Of a DNA stretch of 33,967 bases, positions 7,162 to 15,774 are shown piece by piece (the stretch's first letter is position 1; each line of letters starts with the position of its first letter). The notes under the pieces are model-generated. The model searched no databases. It was not told the DNA's origin and worked only from the letters and a program-made list of their open reading frames with translations. Position numbers and translations under genes: made by a program. The stretch is from Porticoccaceae bacterium (lineage in GTDB: Bacteria; Pseudomonadota; Gammaproteobacteria; Pseudomonadales; Porticoccaceae): assembly GCA_002731695.1 (NCBI GenBank), contig PCCK01000036.1, positions 1 through 33,967 of the forward strand. Direction: 5' to 3'.

Positions 7162-7599
7162 TTGAAACAACTATGTAACGTAACTTTTTTATCAATTCTT
7201 GGAATTATGATTTTCAATGGGACTTCCTATGTCTCTGCGGCAGACAAGCTAAAAGTAACTTGCGATGGTCGTGACCTCGCGTTAGACCCTGATACTAAAC
7301 TTCTTGACATCGAGGTAGTCAATAACACGCTCTTGACCCCAGATGAAACATTTAGGGGTATACCTTTTACCGAAATTGATGACTTAGTAAGATTTCGAGT
7401 TGTAGGAGAATTTTACACGGAGGGTTGGGCACTCGATAAATCGACGTTGATGGCAGCAAGTAGCTTAACCGTGACCAATAAGCCAAATATCGCTGCGGTG
7501 AATCGTAGTTATAACTGTATAGAGACCGCACCGCCTGAACCTCCTGAAAAGTTGCCTAAACGTCCAGTTGGAAAACGCCCCCGCAAGCGCGGCTTCTAA
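7162..7599 (+). CDS. Secreted hypothetical protein
   Basis: The 145-residue protein starts with a TTG at 7162, preceded by GAGAGG about 11 bases upstream. This start gives a proper signal peptide: M-K-Q, a hydrophobic core at about 7-20, and a likely cleavage after V-S-A at about residue 26. The mature part has two cysteines (about residues 34 and 114) that may form a disulphide, and ends in a proline- and lysine/arginine-rich tail (P-P-E-P-P, then K-R-P repeats). I recognise no family. The basic tail could bind the cell wall or nucleic acid, but that is only a guess. It stands alone between divergent and convergent neighbours. Confidence 0.6.
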   Translation: MKQLCNVTFLSILGIMIFNGTSYVSAADKLKVTCDGRDLALDPDTKLLDIEVVNNTLLTPDETFRGIPFTEIDDLVRFRVVGEFYTEGWALDKSTLMAASSLTVTNKPNIAAVNRSYNCIETAPPEPPEKLPKRPVGKRPRKRGF

Positions 7600-7698
7600 A
7601 CTAGTGATTTCAATATTTAGTAGTGAACTTTGAAACTTTTTTTTAATGCTGGCTGTTACAAAGATAAGCGGGTGTTTTCGGGATTCAGGTTTTGGACG

Positions 7699-8163
7699 TT
7701 AAAAAATTCCCATGTCGAGACCTAATGACATAGTACGGCCAAGGTCTTCGCAACTTGTTAGCGCTTTTTCATTGAGGGTTCCCTTACAAATAACGGGGTC
7801 AGCAACCAGTCGGAAAGGGTAACCTTTTAAGATTCGATTTATATCGCGCACAGCTCCGGTGCCGTCGTTTGCAGCCGAAACAAATAGCGCATATGGAAGG
7901 TTTAATTGATATGGTTTGGCAGGATAATATGTGCGATCAAAAAAATCCTTCAACATTCCACTCATGGTACCAAAATTCTCTGGCGTCCCAAATATAAGAC
8001 CATGGCAACAGAGTAAATCTTGTAATCCCGCGGATGGAGCCGGTAAAGAGATTATCTCTACAGAATTTTGCTGCTTACAACCGTTAACAACCGCTCTTGC
8101 CATGGCATCTGTTTTGCCGCTTTGACTATGTGAGATGATAAGCAGTTTCTTGGGTACTTCCAA
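7699..8163 (-). CDS. Flavodoxin-fold NAD(P)H-dependent reductase (WrbA/FMN reductase type)
   Basis: The 154-residue protein shows the flavodoxin fold: a first strand L-L-I-I-S followed by the FMN phosphate loop H-S-Q-S-G-K-T (about 12-18), then G-T-P-E-N-F-G-T-M-S-G (about 59-69), typical of WrbA-like and FMN-reductase proteins, and K-D-F-F-D-R just after. It probably binds FMN and reduces quinones or similar acceptors. The start is TTG with AGGAG 6 bases upstream, a good ribosome-binding site. Substrate cannot be read from sequence. It is transcribed away from the msbA operon and seems to be a single gene. Confidence 0.75.
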   Translation of the reverse strand: MEVPKKLLIISHSQSGKTDAMARAVVNGCKQQNSVEIISLPAPSAGLQDLLCCHGLIFGTPENFGTMSGMLKDFFDRTYYPAKPYQLNLPYALFVSAANDGTGAVRDINRILKGYPFRLVADPVICKGTLNEKALTSCEDLGRTMSLGLDMGIF

Positions 8164-8515
8164 AAAGAACTCCTAGCTTAAAGCAGTGGCTCAACCACCA
8201 CACTTTGTCATTTCTTGCTCCGCCATCGAGAAACCGCAATGAAAAAATATGAAATTATGGAACATTCGTTAAAACATGTTACGTTAACTCTGCGGAGAAC
8301 ACTGTAACTTTTCATTTTAAAGTTTACATCTTTGTCTACTTGGGTGGTAATAAAATCGATACAATTGAAGGGGATTGTCAAAAGCAAAGCCGGGTACTAT
8401 TATCAGAAGACTCGAAAACTGGATGACTCTGAGAAACGACGAGCTATTTTTGGCGCTCGGCCTTCGGTGTAATTATCGTCAAGACATCCCTCAACAGTGG
8501 TGTTCATCTAATCTC
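8164..8515 (+). other. Upstream region of the envelope operon
   Basis: No convincing gene is seen between the reductase start and the msbA ATG chosen here. An in-frame TTG at 8375 could extend msbA by 47 residues, but AAGGGG (8368-8373) ends only one base before it, and the added residues do not look like an MsbA N-terminus. A short AACATGTT palindrome (8273-8280) is flanked by GTTAA and TTAAC. A weak promoter-like TTTACA (8323-8328) / TAATAA (8348-8353) pair with 19-bp spacing is the best promoter candidate. Confidence 0.35.
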
Positions 8516-10351
8516 ATGGCAAAAATAGTTAATCGACCTATTTTTATTTATTCACGTTTGTTGAAGTATGTCTCGCACTATTGGTTTGCAATTTTAGTTG
8601 CGATGACTGGTTTGATACTGCATTCGATTGCTGAAGTTGCTTTTGTAGATCTACTAGGGTTCATAACTGACACCGTGGGTCAACTCACTGCGACCTCTGT
8701 TCCAAGTGAAGAATTTTTACCTACAACCGGGATGACTGCGTTTTTTTCAGAATACTTTTTCGGCCCACAACCAGCTGATCGTGCTTGGTTGATAATCCCC
8801 ACATTTTTAATTTCAGTTAGTCTGCTCAGGGGTCTTGGTTATTTGATCGGAACTTATGGTCTGGCTTATGTAGCAAACTATTTAGTACATACGTTGAGAT
8901 CTGAAATTTTTAACAAGTATTTATTGCTTCCAATAAAATTCTTTGATCAATCAATGTCCGGGCACTTGGTATCAGTGATTACTTTTAATGTGCAGCAGGT
9001 AACTGAAGCAGGCACAAGGGCGGTTAAAACTATTCTTCAGCAGGGCAGTCTAGTCATGGGACTTCTTATGTACCTATTCTACGTTAATTGGCGTCTAGCG
9101 ATCTTTTTTTTGGCAGTCATGCCTTTAATCGCTCTTTTAGTTGGATATGTGAGTAAACGTTTTCGCATGATCAGTAAAAGAATTCAGTCAGCAATGGGTG
9201 ATGTGACCCACGTTACTCAGGAGGCGGTTAATGGGTACTCGGAGGTCCGAATGTATGGTGGCGCTGATACAGAGCGTCAACGTTTGCTGCTCGCAAGTCA
9301 CGCAAATCGCAGGCAGAATCTGAAGATGTCTTTGACAGAGGGAGTGAGTAATCCGCTAGTCATGCTTCTGGTATCGATTGCCTTTGCCGCGGTCACAGGA
9401 TTAATGCTAAATCCAATAATTCTCTCTAATATGACTACCGGAAGTTTTATAACTTTTTTAGTCGCTTCCGGGATGCTGATAAAACCTGTCCGACAACTCA
9501 GTGAGATAAATAGTTCGATACAAAGAGGTATTGCTGCCGCTGCTTCAATTTTTGAGATACTTGACGCTGATCAGGAGATAAACAAAGGTGATTACACTGT
9601 GGACAGAGCAAAAGGGAAATTCGTTTTCAATAATGTTTCTTTTTGCTATCCAGATACTGATAGAACAGTCCTTACGCGACTTGCCTTTTCCGTTGATCCA
9701 GGCCAAACAGTGGCTATCGTTGGTTCATCGGGGAGTGGAAAAACATCGCTAATAAGCTTGATTATGAGATTTTATGATTATCAAAGTGGCTCTATACATT
9801 TAGATGACGTCGATATTAACGAATATACTCTTAGTAATTTGCGACACCAAATAGCACTGGTCAGTCAGAACATCACACTTTTTAATGACAGCATACTTAA
9901 CAATATTGCTTATGGTGCTCTAGCCAAATCTGAGCTAAAACAAGTGAGAAATGCTGCTAGAGTTGCAAATGCTGATAAATTTATTTCTGAGTTAACAGAT
10001 GGCTATGAAACAATTATTGGCGACGATGGAGTTATGTTGTCTGGAGGACAGAGACAGCGCATTGCCATCGCGAGGGCAGTACTGAAAGATGCCCCAATTT
10101 TGATATTGGATGAGGCTACGTCATCCTTAGACACTGACGGTGAGAGACAAATACAAGAAGCGCTTGAGCTGCTGATGGAAAATCGAACAACGTTTGTAAT
10201 AGCACATCGTTTGACCACCATTGAGAAGGCCGATCATATTCTCGTGATGGGAAATGGTCAGATTCTTGAACAGGGTACCCATAAAGAATTACTTGCTCAA
10301 GCAGGTCGCTATTCAGATCTTCATCGAAATCAATTTGTGATGATGGAGTAA
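8516..10351 (+). CDS. msbA: Lipid A export ATP-binding/permease protein MsbA
   Basis: This ABC half-transporter flips lipid A-core across the inner membrane as a homodimer. From the ATG at 8516 it has 611 residues: six membrane helices in the first half and an ATPase domain in the second. Counted from that ATG, the Walker A G-S-S-G-S-G-K-T is near 403-410, the signature L-S-G-G-Q near 508-512, Walker B with D532-E533, and the H-loop A-H-R follows. The first external loop is longer than in the E. coli protein (about 40 residues before G-P-Q-P). It heads an operon with lpxK, kdsB, a phosphatase and murB, and lpxK begins 7 bases after its stop, which strongly supports MsbA over other lipid or drug ABC exporters. 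Confidence 0.93.
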   Translation: MAKIVNRPIFIYSRLLKYVSHYWFAILVAMTGLILHSIAEVAFVDLLGFITDTVGQLTATSVPSEEFLPTTGMTAFFSEYFFGPQPADRAWLIIPTFLISVSLLRGLGYLIGTYGLAYVANYLVHTLRSEIFNKYLLLPIKFFDQSMSGHLVSVITFNVQQVTEAGTRAVKTILQQGSLVMGLLMYLFYVNWRLAIFFLAVMPLIALLVGYVSKRFRMISKRIQSAMGDVTHVTQEAVNGYSEVRMYGGADTERQRLLLASHANRRQNLKMSLTEGVSNPLVMLLVSIAFAAVTGLMLNPIILSNMTTGSFITFLVASGMLIKPVRQLSEINSSIQRGIAAAASIFEILDADQEINKGDYTVDRAKGKFVFNNVSFCYPDTDRTVLTRLAFSVDPGQTVAIVGSSGSGKTSLISLIMRFYDYQSGSIHLDDVDINEYTLSNLRHQIALVSQNITLFNDSILNNIAYGALAKSELKQVRNAARVANADKFISELTDGYETIIGDDGVMLSGGQRQRIAIARAVLKDAPILILDEATSSLDTDGERQIQEALELLMENRTTFVIAHRLTTIEKADHILVMGNGQILEQGTHKELLAQAGRYSDLHRNQFVMME

Positions 10352-10358
10352 GATTTTC

Positions 10359-11384
10359 TTGTCATTTGAACACTTTCTAACAACGTCTTGGTATAGGAGA
10401 AGTCCATGGTTATATGTACTATGGCCCATCAGTACAATCTTCGTAATATTGGTTGAAATTAGGAAAGCGGTTCTTAAGTGCAGATTTTCAATGCGTAAGA
10501 ATTCCGTGCCTGTAATCGTGATTGGTAATATTACGGTTGGTGGCAGTGGAAAAACACCTCTATTGATCTCGCTGGTAAGAGAGCTTCTTCGGAGGGGGAT
10601 TAGAATTGCCGTTGTGAGTAGAGGGTATGGTAGGTCCGGACAAAAAGGACCTGCCGAGGTGACCTCAAAAACACCAGTTTATTTAAGCGGAGATGAGCCT
10701 CTGCTAATTGCTAAATCATGCGAATGTAAGGTGATTGTTGACTCTGACCGTGCGCGAGCGGTGAATTTTCTCACAAACACAGGGGATTATGATTTAATTT
10801 TAAGCGATGATGGGCTTCAGCATTATTCGATGAATCGTGATATCGAAGTGGTGGTGGTAGACGGATCTCGAGGATTTGGAAATGGATTATGCATCCCGGC
10901 GGGACCGCTCCGAGAGCCGATTAGGCGACTGCGTTCGGTCGATTTTATAGCGGTTAACGATGAGGTAGAAAAAAAGGTATATCCTCCTCATGTAAAGGTG
11001 ATCCATTTTTTTTATAAACCTGTTAAATTTGTGAATTTATTTACCGGACGGGTGTGCGATCCTAACAATTGGGTTGGCTCAAAAATCGTACATGCGGTTG
11101 CTGCTATTGGCGCTCCAGAGCGTTTTAAGAAATCTCTTGAGAGGCTTGGACTTCATGTGATTTTACATCCGCAAAACGATCATGATTGTTTAACGTTGGG
11201 AGACCTGTCTTTTAATGATGGCTTGGATGTAATTATCACTGCTAAAGATGCCGTAAAATTAGAGTGGAAATGTAATTTTGATGTGTGGTGTCTTGAGATA
11301 GAGGCTGTTTTGGATGCTTCGGTGGCCGATAACTTGGTCACTTGTTTAAATAAGAAAGGACTATTTCCGGTTGCTCGAAGATAA
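10359..11384 (+). CDS. lpxK: Tetraacyldisaccharide 4'-kinase LpxK
   Basis: LpxK phosphorylates the 4' position of the lipid A disaccharide at the inner membrane. The 341-residue length suits the family. An N-terminal hydrophobic helix (about 18-33) precedes a P-loop with G-N-x-T-V-G-G-S-G-K-T (56-66), the family signature, then S-R-G-Y-G-R-S (about 87-93) and D150-D151-G-L-Q-H (150-155), the catalytic/metal region. The start is a TTG, with GGAG of the msbA end about 10 bases upstream. Its position directly after msbA is the usual gammaproteobacterial order. Confidence 0.93.
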   Translation: MSFEHFLTTSWYRRSPWLYVLWPISTIFVILVEIRKAVLKCRFSMRKNSVPVIVIGNITVGGSGKTPLLISLVRELLRRGIRIAVVSRGYGRSGQKGPAEVTSKTPVYLSGDEPLLIAKSCECKVIVDSDRARAVNFLTNTGDYDLILSDDGLQHYSMNRDIEVVVVDGSRGFGNGLCIPAGPLREPIRRLRSVDFIAVNDEVEKKVYPPHVKVIHFFYKPVKFVNLFTGRVCDPNNWVGSKIVHAVAAIGAPERFKKSLERLGLHVILHPQNDHDCLTLGDLSFNDGLDVIITAKDAVKLEWKCNFDVWCLEIEAVLDASVADNLVTCLNKKGLFPVARR

Positions 11385-11409
11385 GAGGTGTAATTTTTTT
11401 GAGATATTT

Positions 11410-12174
11410 ATGGACTTCACAGTAATTATTCCAGCCCGCTATGGCTCGTCACGATTACCTAGTAAGGTGCTAAGTGATATCTCTGGAAAGACGATGTTGC
11501 AAAGGGTTTGGGAGCAGGCGGCAAAAAGTAATGCCCGACGGATCATTATCGCTACAGATGATGAGCGAGTTGCATCTGAAGCTCGAGAATTTGGTGGAGA
11601 AGTCCGTATGACGCGGATAGATCACCAATCTGGTTCCGACAGAATTAATGAAATTACAGTTCAACTACTCCTCGAGGATGCTGAAGTCATTGTGAATGTT
11701 CAGGGTGACGAGCCGTTGATACCGCCAGAGATAATTAATCAGGTAGCTTATAACCTTAACGAAAATCCTGTTGCTGGGGTTGCAACATTGTGCGTTCCGA
11801 TTGTAGAAATTGATGATTTTTTGAACCCAAATGTTGTTAAAGTTGTGGTTGATGACAGGGGTTTTGCATTATTGTTTAGTCGGGCTCCGATACCATGGCC
11901 AAGGGACTCAGGATTTTTTAAAGACAAATCATCACATCAAGATTTAATCGAAGGATTCCGACATATCGGTTTATATGCTTACCGTGTGGGCACCTTGCGA
12001 CGATTCGTCAATCAACCGCAGTCTGATTTAGAAAAAATAGAGAGATTAGAGCAATTACGATTTATGTCCCAAGGTGTAAAAATCCACGTTGAAACCGCTT
12101 GTTGCGATGTACCACCCAGTATCGACACCAAGGAAGATTTGTTAAACATTAACGAGTTTTTTAGAAATTTATAA
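11410..12174 (+). CDS. kdsB: 3-deoxy-manno-octulosonate cytidylyltransferase KdsB
   Basis: KdsB activates Kdo as CMP-Kdo for addition to lipid A. From the ATG at 11410 the protein has 254 residues, normal for the family. It begins with the nucleotide-binding I-P-A-R-Y-G-S-S-R-L-P-S-K (7-19) and has V-Q-G-D-E-P-L-I (97-104), with D100 the expected metal ligand. An in-frame TTG at 11371 overlapping lpxK would add 13 unconserved residues, so the ATG is preferred. The short ycaR-like gene often found between lpxK and kdsB in enterics is missing. Confidence 0.95.
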   Translation: MDFTVIIPARYGSSRLPSKVLSDISGKTMLQRVWEQAAKSNARRIIIATDDERVASEAREFGGEVRMTRIDHQSGSDRINEITVQLLLEDAEVIVNVQGDEPLIPPEIINQVAYNLNENPVAGVATLCVPIVEIDDFLNPNVVKVVVDDRGFALLFSRAPIPWPRDSGFFKDKSSHQDLIEGFRHIGLYAYRVGTLRRFVNQPQSDLEKIERLEQLRFMSQGVKIHVETACCDVPPSIDTKEDLLNINEFFRNL

Positions 12175-12199
12175 GGTCAATTTTTGTACCAGATTCGCT

Positions 12200-12673
12200 A
12201 TGGTTCATGTTTTGTTTGTTTGCTTGGGAAACATTTGCCGCTCACCAACAGCGGAGGGCGTGTTTGGAAAGATCGTTAAACAACATGGTTTGTCTGATAA
12301 AATATTAATAGATTCTGCAGGTACCGGTGACTGGCATGTGGGTCACCCGCCAGATCAGCGAGCAATTGAGGCCGCAGCAAATCGCGGCATTAATATCAGA
12401 CATCTGTGTGCTCGTCGGATTAGGTGCTATGACTTCGTAAAGTTTGACTATATTTTGGCAATGGACGGACAAAATTTGAGCTCTTTAAAGCGCCATTGCC
12501 CTAAGTCCTATGATGGGCACTTAGGTTTGTTTTTGGAATTTCTTAGGAGGAATGATTCTTGTGATGTCCCCGATCCATACTATTCTGCCAATGAAGGTTT
12601 TGAACTCGTGCTCGATTTAATATCTGAGGCTGCTGAAAACTTGTTCCAGCATATTGTGAAGCATCATTTATGA
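12200..12673 (+). CDS. Low-molecular-weight protein tyrosine phosphatase
   Basis: The 157-residue protein has the LMW-PTP active-site loop C8-L-G-N-I-C-R14-S at its N-terminus, with C8 the nucleophile and R14 binding phosphate, and the general acid D125 in D-P-Y-Y (125-128). Members of this family dephosphorylate tyrosine kinases of polysaccharide export (Wzb-type) or small substrates. Here it is inside the envelope operon between kdsB and murB, an arrangement seen in other gammaproteobacteria. Its stop overlaps the murB start by four bases (ATGA), indicating translational coupling. No BY-kinase or capsule gene is in the window, so its natural target is unknown. Confidence 0.9.
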   Translation: MVHVLFVCLGNICRSPTAEGVFGKIVKQHGLSDKILIDSAGTGDWHVGHPPDQRAIEAAANRGINIRHLCARRIRCYDFVKFDYILAMDGQNLSSLKRHCPKSYDGHLGLFLEFLRRNDSCDVPDPYYSANEGFELVLDLISEAAENLFQHIVKHHL

Positions 12674-13707
12674 CGTTGGAGATCATTAATAACCACAGCT
12701 TGGCGGGAAATAATACACTCGCGCTAGAGTCTACCGCTGAATATTTTTGCGAGGTTGAAAACACTGCACAGCTCATGGAGGCCCTTGCTTTTGCCAAGTC
12801 AAGAAGCCTTGAAATTACTGTACTTGGCGCTGGTAGTAATGTCGTCTTAAAAAATAATTTATCAGGGCTGGTAATTATCATCAATTTTAAAGGTATTCGT
12901 CATATCATTGATGGTGATGATGTGATCTTATCTGTTGCTGCTGGGGAAAATTGGTCTAATTTAGTAAAATATGCTCTTGGGAACAACTGGTATGGCATTG
13001 AAAACTTGGTACTAATTCCCGGAAGTGTTGGTGCCGCTCCAATTCAAAACATTGGTGCATATGGTGTGGAATTATCTGATGTTTTTATTTCGCTTGATGC
13101 CTTGGACCTATTCACAGGAGAGGTGAATTCTATGTCTCACGAGCTATGTGAATTTGGTTATCGTGACAGCATTTTCAAGAAACAAGACAAAACTAGATTT
13201 ATCATTATTGAGGTAAAGATCAAGCTTTCCTTAGCTGCCAAAATCAGAGGCGATTATCCTCTTCTTCGTGAGGCTCTAGAGATGGACATGCAAGAATCAA
13301 GCGACATGATCACGCCGCATAGAGTTGCTCATATTGTGTCGGATATTAGGAAGAAAAAGCTTCCAGATCCTTCAATAATTGCGAATGTTGGAAGTTTCTT
13401 TAAAAATCCAATCCTTAATTCGGTCTCGATAAAAAAATTTTTGAAGTATTATCCCGCCGCCCCCGTATACGAGTGCACCGGATCGAATTATAAAGTCTCT
13501 GCTGGGTGGTTAATAGAGAAATGTGGACTTAGAGGCTTTCGTTCCGGCAATGTCGGAATGTCCTCAGAACAGGCATTAGTATTAGTTAATTATGGTAATG
13601 CTACTCCGAGGGAGTTGTTGCAGTTTTCAGAATCCATTAGACAGCAAGTTTTGGGCGTTTTTAAAATCTCATTGGAGCTAGAGCCATCTGTTTATGGATA
13701 TTTTTGA
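12670..13707 (+). CDS. murB: UDP-N-acetylenolpyruvoylglucosamine reductase MurB
   Basis: MurB is the FAD enzyme that makes UDP-MurNAc in the cytoplasm, the second committed step of peptidoglycan synthesis. The 345-residue protein has G-A-G-S-N (53-57) and P-G-S-V-G-A-A-P-I-Q-N-I-G-A-Y-G (118-133) for FAD, Y-R-D-S-I-F (164-169), the catalytic serine S242 in G-S-F-F-K-N-P, and the acid E338 in L-E-P-S-V. Length and layout are those of the E. coli type. It overlaps the preceding phosphatase by 4 bases and the following alkB-like gene by 14. Confidence 0.95.
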   Translation: MTLEIINNHSLAGNNTLALESTAEYFCEVENTAQLMEALAFAKSRSLEITVLGAGSNVVLKNNLSGLVIIINFKGIRHIIDGDDVILSVAAGENWSNLVKYALGNNWYGIENLVLIPGSVGAAPIQNIGAYGVELSDVFISLDALDLFTGEVNSMSHELCEFGYRDSIFKKQDKTRFIIIEVKIKLSLAAKIRGDYPLLREALEMDMQESSDMITPHRVAHIVSDIRKKKLPDPSIIANVGSFFKNPILNSVSIKKFLKYYPAAPVYECTGSNYKVSAGWLIEKCGLRGFRSGNVGMSSEQALVLVNYGNATPRELLQFSESIRQQVLGVFKISLELEPSVYGYF

Positions 13708-14302
13708 AGAGCAAAACATTCCTATGAGTTTGTCCGGCGGGCGCTTGGGTTATATTCGATTCTGGCCAAATTGGATGCCCCCGAAGGAGGCCGATTTACT
13801 TCTCGAGCGGGCTATAAAGCAAACACCGTGGCGACATGACACCATTAATATGATGGGAAGGACAATACCCGTTCCAAGATTGCAAAATTGGTTTGGTACT
13901 CCGGGTACAAGCTACAAATACTCAGGCATACGGCTGGATGCCTTGGAGTTTCCATCTTGGATGGAGCAACTAAGAAGGTCTATCGAAATACAGACTAAAG
14001 CTGACTTCAATAGAGCACTTGTGAACTATTATAGAGACGGAAATGATAGCGTGGACTGGCATGCAGATGACGAAACGTCACTTGGTAATGAGCCTGTCAT
14101 TGCATCTTTCTCATTGGGTGTTGAACGCAAGTTTGATCTTCGGCACAATCTGACTGGTGAGCGGTTATCCTTAAAACTACCCCACGGTTCCTTGCTATTA
14201 ATGGGCCCAGGGTTGCAAAGTTTCTGGAAGCACAGGATTCCAAAATCGCGTGGCCTTCAGGACGCTAGAGTAAACTTTACTTTTAGACATATGACGGATT
14301 GA
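13694..14302 (+). CDS. AlkB-family 2-oxoglutarate/Fe(II) dioxygenase (DNA alkylation repair)
   Basis: The 202-residue protein is of the ALKBH2/3-like AlkB group. It has P-R-L-Q-N-W-F-G (61-68), N-Y-Y-R-D-G (111-116), the iron ligands H123-x-D125 and H180, and R192-x5-R198 for 2-oxoglutarate. Such enzymes oxidatively remove 1-methyladenine and 3-methylcytosine lesions. Compared with E. coli AlkB the N-terminus and P-R-L-Q-N-W motif are of the shorter eukaryote-like type common in marine and soil proteobacteria. The ATG at 13694 overlaps the end of murB, so it is probably expressed from the envelope operon; an internal ATG at 13724 is a possible start that would reduce this overlap. Confidence 0.88.
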   Translation: MDIFEEQNIPMSLSGGRLGYIRFWPNWMPPKEADLLLERAIKQTPWRHDTINMMGRTIPVPRLQNWFGTPGTSYKYSGIRLDALEFPSWMEQLRRSIEIQTKADFNRALVNYYRDGNDSVDWHADDETSLGNEPVIASFSLGVERKFDLRHNLTGERLSLKLPHGSLLLMGPGLQSFWKHRIPKSRGLQDARVNFTFRHMTD

Positions 14303-14314
14303 AAGTGAAACTCT

Positions 14315-15700
14315 TTAAATATTTTCGATTGTTTTTAATAGTATGCTTATTTTTGACAAAGACTCTTGGTACTCTTTCAACGGGTCTGAGTCGCCGGTTA
14401 TCCCGCCACCGCCCCAGCAGTGCAAAGTCTGCCCGTCTGCGATGACCGTTCTGATCGCAATATTGGTATCCATAGTTTCGTCAGCATTGATGTAACCAAT
14501 GCTTCCACAATATACGTTTCTCTTAAGTGGCTCCAGCTCTTCAATAACTTGCATAGCCCTTTGCTTCGGCGCACCAGTAATAGACCCACCCGGAAAACAG
14601 TCTTTTAATAATTTAAATGGAGAGACATCTGCCTTGAGTTGTGCTGTAACTGTACTCACTAGGTGGTGGACATTAGGAAAGCTTTCTAGAGCAAATAGAT
14701 TAGGGACTGAAACACTGCCAAGTTGAGCATTTTTACTAAGGTCATTTCTCAACAAATCAACAATCATTAAATTTTCCGCCAAGTCTTTTTCGCTATTTAA
14801 GAGAAGTTGAGCGTTGTCATAATCCTCATTGTCATTAGAGCCGCGACTGACGGTGCCTTTAATTGGCTTTGTCTCTGCGTGACCATCTCTGACTTGTAAG
14901 AATCTCTCGGGAGATAAACTCATAACTCCTTTTGAATTTCCCCAACTCCAAAAGGCGGCATAAGGTGACGGCATTTTTTCCCTAAGGGCAAGATAAGCGG
15001 TAAAAATATTTCCTTTATAGGAAGCCGAAAAATGTTGAGCAAGATTCACCTGATAACAATCTCCCGCGGCAATATATTGTTGAATTTTAAATATTTTTTC
15101 TAGATAGTCAATTTTTAGAGTTTGCGGTTGGAATGGGTTGTCTAACGCGAACGATCGTTGATCGTTTAGCTTTACACAGTCAAAGCGCTCGAATATTTTG
15201 AGGATAGTCTCTTTTAGCAAGATCGAACATTGGGGATGGAAGTTTAAGTGTGCTGTCTTTTCTGAATGATCGACAACTAATCCCCACAAATATCTGCCGA
15301 TCCGCATATCGGGGAGAACCGACGCCACTTTTGTATCATTGTCTATTTTAAAATAAGGACGTCCGAGATCATAGCCAAAATAGCCGAGAATTCCTGCCAC
15401 GAATGGTGATTTAAGCTCCTTGGATGCCCTATAACCTTTGAGCGGTTCTAACAGATCATTTGCTATGTCAAACGGATCGCGACTCGTTGTATAAGACTTT
15501 TTGTCACTCGTTATAGTGGAATATTTGCCAAAGGTTTCAACGATATGGTCTGGGCAAGCAGAAATTATATCATATCTGCCTTGCTGGCTATGCGGCTGGC
15601 ACGAATCTAGCCAGATTGCATCTGTCTGTGAGGACAACAACTCGAAAAGCACTTTTGAATTGTTGTTATAGGTTATAGCTTTAATTAATACGTGGTCCAT
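14315..15700 (-). CDS. pabB: Aminodeoxychorismate synthase component I PabB
   Basis: PabB converts chorismate and ammonia to 4-amino-4-deoxychorismate for folate. The 461-residue length fits. The deciding feature is P-I-K-G-T (279-283): lysine K281 at this place marks PabB, while TrpE has alanine. The chorismate-binding core continues with D-L-L-R-N-D (315-320), P-G-G-S-I-T-G-A-P-K (370-379) and Y-C-G-S-I-G-Y (397-403). It is a stand-alone component I with no fused PabC or PabA domain. It converges with the alkB-like gene (12 bases apart) and lies 74 bases downstream of rsmE in the same direction, possibly co-transcribed. Confidence 0.93.
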   Translation of the reverse strand: MDHVLIKAITYNNNSKVLFELLSSQTDAIWLDSCQPHSQQGRYDIISACPDHIVETFGKYSTITSDKKSYTTSRDPFDIANDLLEPLKGYRASKELKSPFVAGILGYFGYDLGRPYFKIDNDTKVASVLPDMRIGRYLWGLVVDHSEKTAHLNFHPQCSILLKETILKIFERFDCVKLNDQRSFALDNPFQPQTLKIDYLEKIFKIQQYIAAGDCYQVNLAQHFSASYKGNIFTAYLALREKMPSPYAAFWSWGNSKGVMSLSPERFLQVRDGHAETKPIKGTVSRGSNDNEDYDNAQLLLNSEKDLAENLMIVDLLRNDLSKNAQLGSVSVPNLFALESFPNVHHLVSTVTAQLKADVSPFKLLKDCFPGGSITGAPKQRAMQVIEELEPLKRNVYCGSIGYINADETMDTNIAIRTVIADGQTLHCWGGGGITGDSDPLKEYQESLSKISILLKTIENI

Positions 15701-15774
15701 TTTTTGTTCATATCATAAATGTAATATCGATTTATAACCCAATAATGGTACGTAGTCTTGATGGTAAATAGTCT

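Noticed and set aside
6968-7165. 65-codon plus-strand ORF before the secreted protein
   Set aside because: It uses a TTG without a ribosome-binding site and runs through the likely promoter region of the next gene, overlapping its start.
8375-8515. TTG-started N-terminal extension of MsbA
   Set aside because: The purine tract ends one base before the TTG, and the added 47 residues do not resemble an MsbA N-terminus; the ATG at 8516 begins just before the first membrane helix.
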